Shown in pieces: positions 1-5,726 of a stretch of 64,000 bases of DNA. Position numbers and translations under genes: made by a program. Each line of letters starts with the position of its first letter. The first letter of the stretch is position 1. The stretch spans positions 48,726-112,725 of the forward strand of contig ONDP01000004.1 in the NCBI GenBank assembly GCA_900316645.1, written 5' to 3'. The notes beneath the pieces were generated by a model. The model saw only the letters and a program-made list of their open reading frames with translations, had not been told where the DNA came from and made no database searches. Origin of the DNA: an uncultured Prevotellaceae bacterium (lineage in GTDB: Bacteria > Bacteroidota > Bacteroidia > Bacteroidales > Bacteroidaceae).

Positions 1-1
1 T

Positions 2-385
2 ATCGGAACATTTGCCCCCAACCTGTCACTCGTCCGTCAAATCACCGACCCAGACGAGGTGACCGATCGTGACGTGAGATTCGACGGAGTGGAATATAAT
101 CCAGGAAAACGATGGAACAGAGAGGTTGACAGATGGCTTGACGGCTTCCGACGCTACAAACTTCCCAACACATTAGATATCTTGGCTGACCGTGAGAAGC
201 TGGAACAACAGATGCACGAATGCCTCGCCAAGCACAGCGGCTACATCACTGCAGGGATGTTCTCAAGCTACACCGGACTTTCCCGCTATTCCGCCCGCAA
301 ACTGCTCAACGAATGGACAAAGGGCGACACCCCTAAGCTGCTATTGACCAAACGGGGCAAAGAGCACATTTATACAGAGATATAA
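2..385 (+). CDS. HU-like DNA-binding protein with C-terminal helix-turn-helix, 5'-truncated
   Basis: The frame is open to the window edge, so the start lies upstream; 127 residues are visible. The first part (IGTFAPNLSL, then VRFDGVEYNPGKRW) resembles the second half of the HU/IHF fold as found in Bacteroidales HU-like proteins. The C-terminal 70 residues (about HSGYITAGMFSSYTGLSRYS) look like a helix-turn-helix or winged helix ending in a basic beta hairpin. This two-part layout is known from Bacteroidales HU-like proteins encoded near VirE/BT4734 genes, and such a gene lies at 3556. The likely role is DNA binding; the target is unknown. A 95-bp repeat begins 12 nt after the stop codon. Confidence 0.7.
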   Translation: MGTFAPNLSLVRQITDPDEVTDRDVRFDGVEYNPGKRWNREVDRWLDGFRRYKLPNTLDILADREKLEQQMHECLAKHSGYITAGMFSSYTGLSRYSARKLLNEWTKGDTPKLLLTKRGKEHIYTEI

Positions 386-397
386 AAACAAAAACCC

Positions 398-492
398 TGC
401 ACCCTGCACCCCTTTTGCTTTCAATCCCAATGGGAATAGGCGTTTGAGTGGGGTGCACACCCTCCAAAAAGTGTGCACCCCCCTTACACCCC
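398..492 (+). repeat. Left copy of a 95-bp inverted repeat
   Basis: This segment aligns without gaps to the reverse complement of 5617-5711; I count 86 of 95 identities. Inside is a perfect 11-bp inverted pair, GGGGTGCACAC and GTGTGCACCCC, around a loop, plus a small CCCA/TGGG palindrome. In the other copy this stem carries a wobble change and still pairs. The copy sits 12 nt downstream of the HU-like gene. Confidence 0.85.
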
Positions 493-506
493 ACTATCAA
501 CATTTT

Positions 507-748
507 GATTTCAATTTGCGTATAGTCGAACAATCGTTTGCGTATAGGCAAACAATCGTTTGGGCAGGCGCGAACGATCGTTTGGGCGTACGCAAACGAT
601 CGTCACCCTGCCTTCCAACCCCTGCTAAGATAGCTCCCAATCCCTGCGCAGACGGCTTCCAACCCCCTATAGACCCTATCTGAACAACTCAAAGGGACTA
701 TCTGAACAACTCGAAGGGAGTATCTGAACAAATCAAAGAAGACTGAAC
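507..748. repeat. Noncoding array in strict 22-bp register (11 units)
   Basis: Cut every 22 bp from 507, the region gives 11 units; the ten starting at 529, 551, 573, 595, 617, 639, 661, 683, 705 and 727 all begin AAC or AAT. Three motif families follow each other in the same phase: AACRATCGTTTG (529-602), CTTCCAACCCCTG-like (611-668) and TATCTGAACAACTC-like (677-735). The switch between families falls at the AAC junction. A period of 22 is not a multiple of three and no credible protein crosses the region, so it is not coding. The spacing is two helical turns, as expected for a row of protein-binding sites. Confidence 0.85.
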
Positions 749-850
749 GTTTGAGAGCGGCCAGATTCTTCTTGTGGAATTATGCAGCCGTACCTATCTC
801 CTCAGATGCGTGACAGTATCTGTCCCTAGTGTCACTGTTCAAGTTTTCTT

Positions 851-1021
851 CTATCCTAAATTATCCCATTCACCTTTGTCACCACCCTTGCGACGTATCC
901 TTTTATCACGCAAGACATCGATAGCCTTTCTCACCTGACGCCCACTTCTTCCAAGTGCCTTAGCCAATGCAGCCTTGGATATAGAATGATTCTCTTGCCG
1001 CTCCAAAAGTATGGATTTTCC
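851..1021 (-). pseudogene. Decayed C-terminal winged-helix fragment
   Basis: The minus strand holds 56 codons ending at TAG (851-853) that read like a DNA-binding tail: SISKAALAKALGRSGRQVRK followed by AIDVLRDKRIRRKGGDKGEW. Such a tail is common at the end of Bacteroidetes AlbA_2/ATP-binding and Fic-type proteins. A stop codon lies directly upstream (1022-1024) and no start is available, so this is a remnant. Beyond it comes the promoter of the abi gene on the other strand. Whether the rest was lost by deletion or by insertion of the abi unit cannot be told from this window. Confidence 0.5.
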
Positions 1022-1050
1022 TTAAAACATGCAAATAATTCAATGATTTC

Positions 1051-1081
1051 TTTGGTAGTTCGGAAATTATTCGTATCTTTG
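1051..1081 (+). promoter_or_regulatory. Bacteroidetes-type promoter of the abi unit
   Basis: TTTG at 1051-1054 and TATCTTTG at 1074-1081 are separated by 19 bp, the standard spacing of the Bacteroidetes housekeeping promoter. Transcription should start a few bases downstream, just before the hairpin at 1092. Confidence 0.75.
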
Positions 1082-1091
1082 CACTCAACAA

Positions 1092-1133
1092 GCTCACCCC
1101 GCTTCTCGTCAGATCAGCGCGCTCAGGGTGAGC
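1092..1133 (+). ncRNA. Hairpin leader of the Abi gene, possible AbiF-type RNA antitoxin
   Basis: GCTCACCC (1092-1099) and GGGTGAGC (1126-1133) form a perfect 8-bp stem around a 26-nt GC-rich loop that can pair further (CGC with GCG). The element begins about 10 nt after the promoter and ends 19 nt before the start codon of the HEPN Abi gene. AbiF-family toxins are reported to be linked to a conserved structured RNA that acts as the antitoxin; position and compactness fit that arrangement. Assignment to that RNA family is inference. Confidence 0.5.
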
Positions 1134-1152
1134 CTTTTCATTTGATAGAATT

Positions 1153-2049
1153 ATGCCCAAGGTTCCCTATCCCAAACAGATCCAGACTTTTGCCAATCAG
1201 ATTGGCATCCTGAAACAGCGTGGTATGACCTTCGCAGACGAGGCGGCTGCTGAAGCATGGCTGCATCGTGTGAGCTACTATCGCATGAGCGGTTATTGGT
1301 ATCCGTTGTTAGCCGATCGTGTAAACCACACTTTCAAGCCAGGTGCCACATTTGAACAGGCCGTTAGCCTCTATGAGTTTGATAGTCGTTTGCGCGAACT
1401 TGTATTTCGAAATATCGGACGGATTGAGGTGGCAGTGCGTACGCAGATGGCTTATGTGATGTCGATGGCTAAAGGCGGCACGTGGTTCGCTGATGCATCA
1501 CTATTTAACAATACCGCGCAACACGCCAAAACGCTTCAAAGCATCGCTGATGAATACCATCGCAGTGACGAGCAATTTGTACGGGCCTTCAAGCGGAAAT
1601 ACAGTGACCCCTTGCCACCAAGCTGGATGACGCTCGAAGTGACATCGTTTGGTACAATGTCTATACTCTATCAGTATTTGAAGCCAGGTATTTCCAAGCG
1701 CGAAGTGGCGGCTGTTTTTGGTGTAAGCGATACGGTGTTTGCCTCGTGGCTTCATACTCTGGTCTATGTACGTAACATTTGTGCTCACCATGCGCGTCTG
1801 TGGAACCGCACACTTGGCGTTCGTCCACTGATGCCACGTCATCCTCATGGAACCTTTATTGCGCAGCCTGCAACAGGTACACAGCGTGTCTATTTCGTAC
1901 TTGCCATCATTCGCTATTGGCTGAACGTCATAGACCCTCAGAATACGCTGACGCATGACTTGCAGCTGCTCTTCTCCAAATTCCCGAGTGTTCATGCGGG
2001 CGCCCTTGGTTTCCCGCAGAACTGGGAGCAGGAACCATTGTGGCAATAA
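1153..2049 (+). CDS. Abi-family HEPN protein (Abi_2, AbiD/AbiF-like)
   Basis: This 298-residue protein matches the Abi_2 family, abortive-infection proteins with a HEPN ribonuclease fold. The N-terminus (PYPKQIQTFANQIGILKQRG) and the block VSYYRMSGYWYPL are typical. The HEPN signature R-x4-H is seen as RNICAH at about residues 202-207, in the stretch VYVRNICAHHARLWNRTLG. Members are toxins that stop phage multiplication or act as toxin-antitoxin modules, probably by cutting RNA. The gene has its own promoter and a hairpin leader and stands alone, without a protein antitoxin. It lies in an accessory island with a VirE helicase and an EVE-like protein, a setting that fits defence. Confidence 0.88.
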   Translation: MPKVPYPKQIQTFANQIGILKQRGMTFADEAAAEAWLHRVSYYRMSGYWYPLLADRVNHTFKPGATFEQAVSLYEFDSRLRELVFRNIGRIEVAVRTQMAYVMSMAKGGTWFADASLFNNTAQHAKTLQSIADEYHRSDEQFVRAFKRKYSDPLPPSWMTLEVTSFGTMSILYQYLKPGISKREVAAVFGVSDTVFASWLHTLVYVRNICAHHARLWNRTLGVRPLMPRHPHGTFIAQPATGTQRVYFVLAIIRYWLNVIDPQNTLTHDLQLLFSKFPSVHAGALGFPQNWEQEPLWQ

Positions 2050-2091
2050 TCGCCATTTAGGACAGAAGGAAATACGATAATTTGGCGGTGA

Positions 2092-2108
2092 CAGACTTCG
2101 ATAGTCTG
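2092..2108 (+). terminator. Hairpin downstream of abi
   Basis: CAGACT and AGTCTG pair around a 5-nt loop, 43 nt after the abi stop codon. There is no clear T-run, so its use as a terminator is uncertain. Confidence 0.3.
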
Positions 2109-2292
2109 CGGGCTTGGGGCAGCGTCTGTCTACCTCCCTTGTTCCCACGTCCTCTCATCTCTGTTGGTTTGGTTGATGTTGTCATTGTTTTCTTTGTTTA
2201 CATTGTTATCATTGTTGTCTTACGCCAGTAACCAGACTGTAGAATCTGCGACCATTGGGAGCGGATTCCCCTCCATGCGACCCTTTGGAGTG

Positions 2293-2368
2293 TGGAGCAA
2301 GGTAGTTTTCGGATTACGAAAACACCGCTCGGCTTTGCCGCTTTGCTCGTCAAAGAACCTTGCTTCCA
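2293..2368 (+). ncRNA. Cloverleaf-like fold of three hairpins in one closing stem
   Basis: The 476-bp gap after abi (2050-2525) has no credible protein. Inside it TGGAGCAAGGT (2293-2303) pairs with ACCTTGCTTCCA (2357-2368, one bulge) and encloses three hairpins: GTTTTCG/CGAAAAC (2305-2323, 7-bp stem), CGGC/GCCG (2330-2340) and CTTTG/CAAAG (2341-2355). It is not a tRNA: anticodon arm and T-loop are missing. It could be a small RNA, part of a mobile element, or a single-strand DNA fold. No promoter was found for it. Confidence 0.4.
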
Positions 2369-2468
2369 CTCATGCGTTTCTCTCCGAGCTGTTGTGCTAT
2401 CTTATCCCCTGTACGTCGCAGAGGCGGCACTGACTTCTCCCCCAAAATATAAAATAAAGGCAAAGCGA

Positions 2469-2498
2469 TTTGAATTTCAAATATTCTTTGTATCTTTG
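2469..2498 (+). promoter_or_regulatory. Promoter of the secreted protein and EVE-like pair
   Basis: TTTG at 2469-2472 and TATCTTTG at 2491-2498 are separated by 18 bp, upstream of the start codon at 2526. Confidence 0.7.
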
Positions 2499-2525
2499 CC
2501 GACGAAATTTTAAAAAGCAAATATT

Positions 2526-2978
2526 ATGAGATTAATAAAACTTTTTTTATTAGCCATCGTGCTGGCTATTGTGCCTGCATTGAATTCTCATGCCCAACTG
2601 AAAAAGACAGCAAACATTGAGAAAGTAAAATCATTCACTAACGGTTCGGTTGTTTTAAACAAGACAAACACAGATTCGGTTGCTGTATATTCAGTTACTC
2701 TCAGAAACAACTCAAGGCTTCATGAATGTATCGTGTTCTTTCTTGGAAACAAGGAAGACATGATGAGGAATTTGCATGATTTTTCCGATGCATTGAAAAA
2801 CGGGAAGAAAGGTGATACATTTGACTTTACGGCAATTGGGGTGGCATATAATTTGTCTTACGATAAGGTCTTGGGGCAGAAATGCTTCAAAGTGAGAAAG
2901 CCCTATAGTACATCGTCAGATTTTGGAAGACTCTACAAAGCGACCATTGACGACATCATAGAATATATGGAGAAATAG
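2526..2978 (+). CDS. Small secreted protein of unknown function
   Basis: I do not recognise this 150-residue protein. It starts with a clear signal peptide (about residues 1-24: charged MRLIK, a hydrophobic core, and cleavage near SHA-QLK). The rest alternates short beta-like stretches and charged residues and has no membrane segment, so it is probably periplasmic or exported. It has its own promoter and lies 20 bp before the EVE-like gene, so the two are likely cotranscribed. It sits between the Abi gene and the VirE helicase inside the inverted-repeat island. Confidence 0.65.
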   Translation: MRLIKLFLLAIVLAIVPALNSHAQLKKTANIEKVKSFTNGSVVLNKTNTDSVAVYSVTLRNNSRLHECIVFFLGNKEDMMRNLHDFSDALKNGKKGDTFDFTAIGVAYNLSYDKVLGQKCFKVRKPYSTSSDFGRLYKATIDDIIEYMEK

Positions 2979-2998
2979 GCCAATGAATAGCAAGAGTT

Positions 2999-3394
2999 AT
3001 GAAGGAATTTACGAGGAACAACAAATGGTTGGTATTGGGCAATCCTAAGATATGCCGTCATACAGAATGTTTACACAAAGAAGGATTTGTTAGTTGGGTA
3101 CAGAAAAGCTATCCATTCGAGATAGGTGACATTGTCTTTCTATATGTCGATGGGGCTGTAAGATTCAAGACTTTTGTAGAAGCAGCTGTTAACCATCGAG
3201 AAGATGGAGAGTATTGGATAGGAAAGGCTCCAGAACATCCAACATTCAGACTTCGCCTTCTAGCGGAATCTGATGGCAGTAACCTGTCTGCGACAGAATT
3301 GGCGAAATTTGGTTTTAAGGGAGGTCAAAGCCTGCGGCACTACATACACCATAACATAGAAATGCTCGAATATATTGAAGAAGTCTTTAAGTAA
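2999..3394 (+). CDS. EVE/PUA-like domain protein
   Basis: The 131-residue protein opens with WLVLGNPKICRHTECLHKEG and continues with FEIGDIVFLYVDGAVRFKTF. This order (aromatic start, NPK, then GDIV-YxYV) is typical of EVE-like members of the PUA superfamily found in restriction and modification loci. EVE domains read modified bases in DNA or RNA. No nuclease is fused to it. It follows the secreted-protein gene by 20 bp and probably shares its promoter. A strong hairpin terminator follows at 3421. The call rests on motif resemblance only. Confidence 0.5.
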   Translation: MKEFTRNNKWLVLGNPKICRHTECLHKEGFVSWVQKSYPFEIGDIVFLYVDGAVRFKTFVEAAVNHREDGEYWIGKAPEHPTFRLRLLAESDGSNLSATELAKFGFKGGQSLRHYIHHNIEMLEYIEEVFK

Positions 3395-3420
3395 AAACAA
3401 GTTTCTATTACATCCTCGTA

Positions 3421-3455
3421 AAATCGCATAGGAAAAAGGTAGTCCTATGCGATTT
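3421..3455 (+). terminator. Hairpin terminator after the EVE-like gene
   Basis: AAATCGCATAGGA and TCCTATGCGATTT form a perfect 13-bp stem with a 9-nt loop, 26 nt after the stop codon. It separates this unit from the VirE gene. Confidence 0.75.
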
Positions 3456-3518
3456 ATGACTTAGCAATATTCAAATACATTCTTATTCATTAAAAGGAAT
3501 GAATTGTAATTTTTTTCG

Positions 3519-3526
3519 TATCTTTG
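3519..3526 (+). promoter_or_regulatory. -7 box of the VirE gene
   Basis: TATCTTTG lies inside the longest possible reading frame (which would start at 3499) and 29 nt before the ATG at 3556. A start at 3499 would precede the transcript start, so 3556 is the real start codon. Confidence 0.7.
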
Positions 3527-3555
3527 CATGTCATTTAGAAAAACATAAAGAACAG

Positions 3556-5625
3556 ATGAAAATCACGAAAATTAGAACAAAACTGGGCGAATTCCAAACA
3601 CCTGTCACAACTGATTTAGACTTGGTGGTGGCACGGATGCGCTCGGAAGAGACAAAGAAAGCGGCAGACTTAATTGCACACAATGCGATGGCCTCGAGAC
3701 TGGCTATGCAGGAGGGTATGCCGCGCTATCACTTGGAAGCAACAAATCTTTTGCCATACCTCATCTTCACAGCGACCTTCGGACGGGGTGGACTTGACAA
3801 CCCCAAGACAACAACAGGACTGCTGTTATTGAACATTGCATGTCCTGAGGGGCAACGGCAGGTGATGGACATGCGCCACAAGGTAAGCCAAGTGCCCTAC
3901 ACGATGCTGGCCTTTGCAGGCAGCAGCGGAGTGACACTGAAAGTAATAGTGAAAGTCGGTAACGAAAGCAACGACATCGACATGAACTTTCTGAACGATG
4001 CCCGCGAAAGTGCCTATAGGCTCTACAATGCACTGACGGGCTGCAATTTCTACGTGGACGAACTGACACCACATGAAGGATGCCGCATGAGTTACGACGC
4101 CCAGCTGTATTACAACCCTGAGGCACAGCAACTGCCCGTTATCCGAGAGAGCGGCGATGTGCTGAAAGCCTATAAGGGAACTCAGGTGGAAGACGGAGGC
4201 GAGGTAGTATGGTATCCGGAATACAATGAACGGGAGCGTCTGCAGATGGAATATCAGGCCTGTCTGTCGAAAGCCATCGACGAAGAGGCTGACGACAGTG
4301 AGCGCTGTGTTCAGCTGCTGGCAGACTACTGTGCCAAGGCTCGCCTGGGCGAAGAGGGCTGCGTGAAACGCACCCAGGGACGGTTTCGCTTTCGCGACGT
4401 GTCGGATGACTTGATTCGCAAGATATTCCGCAATGCCTATAAACAACCCTATGAGGGACGCGCGCTTTCACAGATGAACGAGAAAGAGCGTATCATGCGA
4501 AGCATTGAGAACTTTCTTAATCGCCGTTACCAACTGCGCTTCAATGTGGTGAAACAGGTGACTGAATTCCGTAAGAACGACCTTCTCTTCAAACCTTGGG
4601 AACCCTTGACTGACAGAGAACTGAAAAGTATTGCGGTGGAAGAGATGAAAGAAGGCGGCGAGAGTTGGATGAGAGACATTCAGACATACATCGAGTCGGC
4701 ACACATCACAGATTACAACCCTGTTCATGAATTCCTGGCAGGGTGCGGAGAGTGGGACGGCAAGCGCGACTATATCGAGGAGTTTGCCCGCAGACTGCCT
4801 ACCGATTACGAGGACTGGCCCAAGTATTTCCATCGCTGGTTTCTGGCAATGGTAGCTCAGGCGCTTGACATGAACCGAGACCACGGCAACTCGATGGTGC
4901 CCATGCTCATAGGCGGACAGGGTATCATGAAATCGACGTTTTGCAAAAACATACTGCCTCCCTCCATGCGCGAATACTACATGGACGATATCAAGATGGA
5001 CAATGCTGAACAGGTGGAACGAGTATTGGGACGCATGTGGCTGGTATGTATTGACGAATACAATGCCAAAACTGACCGGGAACAGGCAAAGATCAAACGA
5101 ATCCTCACAGAAAAGGACGTACAGGTCAGGAAGATGCGGTCCGACCAGTACACCATGACTCCCCGGCTCTGCTCGTTCATCGCCACAACGAACGACCCCA
5201 CCCCACTGCCCTCAGGCGACGGCAGCCGACGCTATCTGTGTGTAGAGGTAACAGGTCCTGTCAACATGAAAGGGCGCATTCCATATAAGCAGATGTTCGC
5301 GCAGGCAGTCAGAGAATTGCATCAGTCCAACTGCCTCTATTGGTTTACCAGCGACGACGAGGCCCGCATTCAACGCCATAACAGTCGCTATCAGCAGGAA
5401 TCGTCGCTCGAAACGATTCTGCAAAACCTCTTCAGCCCTACCAACCAGCACCGTAAAGAAAACTTCTGGCAGGTCAGCGACATACAGCAGGAACTATCGA
5501 AACATCTGAAATCAAAGGACCTTCCTAACCTTTCAACCCTTGGTATGTCGATTAAGCATCTACAGTGGAAACGCCGTGTTGTCAAAGGGCTTCGGGGCTA
5601 TTATCTTCAACGGAAAGGGGTGTAA
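3556..5625 (+). CDS. VirE/BT4734-family primase-helicase-like protein
   Basis: The protein has 689 residues from the chosen start. The N-terminal 200 residues resemble the BT4734-like VirE N-terminal domain, a primase-type fold (TTGLLLLNI, then AGSSGVTLKVIVKV). The C-terminal VirE/VapE ATPase shows a Walker A loop GGQGIMKST at about residue 453, a Walker B stretch VCIDE near 498 and the SRR of GDGSRRYL near 556. The family is found on mobile elements and accessory loci and is thought to act in DNA replication. In the primase part, the acidic pair expected after GLLLL reads N-I-A, so catalysis may be lost. The last codons and the stop lie inside the right 95-bp repeat. Confidence 0.85.
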   Translation: MKITKIRTKLGEFQTPVTTDLDLVVARMRSEETKKAADLIAHNAMASRLAMQEGMPRYHLEATNLLPYLIFTATFGRGGLDNPKTTTGLLLLNIACPEGQRQVMDMRHKVSQVPYTMLAFAGSSGVTLKVIVKVGNESNDIDMNFLNDARESAYRLYNALTGCNFYVDELTPHEGCRMSYDAQLYYNPEAQQLPVIRESGDVLKAYKGTQVEDGGEVVWYPEYNERERLQMEYQACLSKAIDEEADDSERCVQLLADYCAKARLGEEGCVKRTQGRFRFRDVSDDLIRKIFRNAYKQPYEGRALSQMNEKERIMRSIENFLNRRYQLRFNVVKQVTEFRKNDLLFKPWEPLTDRELKSIAVEEMKEGGESWMRDIQTYIESAHITDYNPVHEFLAGCGEWDGKRDYIEEFARRLPTDYEDWPKYFHRWFLAMVAQALDMNRDHGNSMVPMLIGGQGIMKSTFCKNILPPSMREYYMDDIKMDNAEQVERVLGRMWLVCIDEYNAKTDREQAKIKRILTEKDVQVRKMRSDQYTMTPRLCSFIATTNDPTPLPSGDGSRRYLCVEVTGPVNMKGRIPYKQMFAQAVRELHQSNCLYWFTSDDEARIQRHNSRYQQESSLETILQNLFSPTNQHRKENFWQVSDIQQELSKHLKSKDLPNLSTLGMSIKHLQWKRRVVKGLRGYYLQRKGV

Positions 5626-5711
5626 GGAGGGTGCACACCTTTTGGAAGGTATGCACCCCACCAAAACGCCCATTCCCACTGGGATTGAACGCAAAAGGGG
5701 TGCAGGGTGCA
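5617..5711 (-). repeat. Right copy of the 95-bp inverted repeat
   Basis: It is the inverted counterpart of 398-492. The copy begins inside the last codons of the VirE gene (stop at 5623-5625) and ends 15 nt before the end of murF-alr, so it fills the space between these convergent genes. The GGTGTGCACCC and GGGTGCATACC arms pair with one wobble and form a hairpin that could terminate transcription. Confidence 0.85.
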
Positions 5712-5726
5712 TACCTTTTTAGTTTT

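Noticed and set aside
444-683. A 79-codon open frame across the 22-bp array
   Set aside because: It runs through the left repeat and the array, whose 22-bp period would shift the frame each unit; the peptide is low-complexity and has no promoter.
1501-2148. Long minus-strand frame opposite the abi gene
   Set aside because: It is the shadow of the abi coding sequence and gives a protein without domains or normal composition.
2293-2368. Possible tRNA gene
   Set aside because: Stem sizes and loops do not fit: no 7-nt anticodon loop with usable anticodon, no T-loop TTC motif, three hairpins of unsuitable length.
2164-2433. 89-codon frame in the gap after abi
   Set aside because: The frame crosses the cloverleaf-like fold, has a low-complexity Leu/Ser start and no ribosome site or promoter.
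3499-3555. Earlier start codon for the VirE gene at 3499
   Set aside because: The extra 19 codons contain the -7 box TATCTTTG, so they lie upstream of the transcript start.
3826-4446. Minus-strand frame opposite VirE
   Set aside because: It mirrors the VirE gene, whose ATPase motifs are clear; the shadow has no promoter or recognisable domain.
398-5711. Composite transposon or prophage bounded by the 95-bp repeats
   Set aside because: No transposase, integrase, portal or capsid gene is found between the repeats, and no target-site duplication could be shown.
5617-5711. Attachment site of an integrated element
   Set aside because: The second copy is inverted, not direct, so it cannot be an attL/attR pair; no tRNA or integrase is near.
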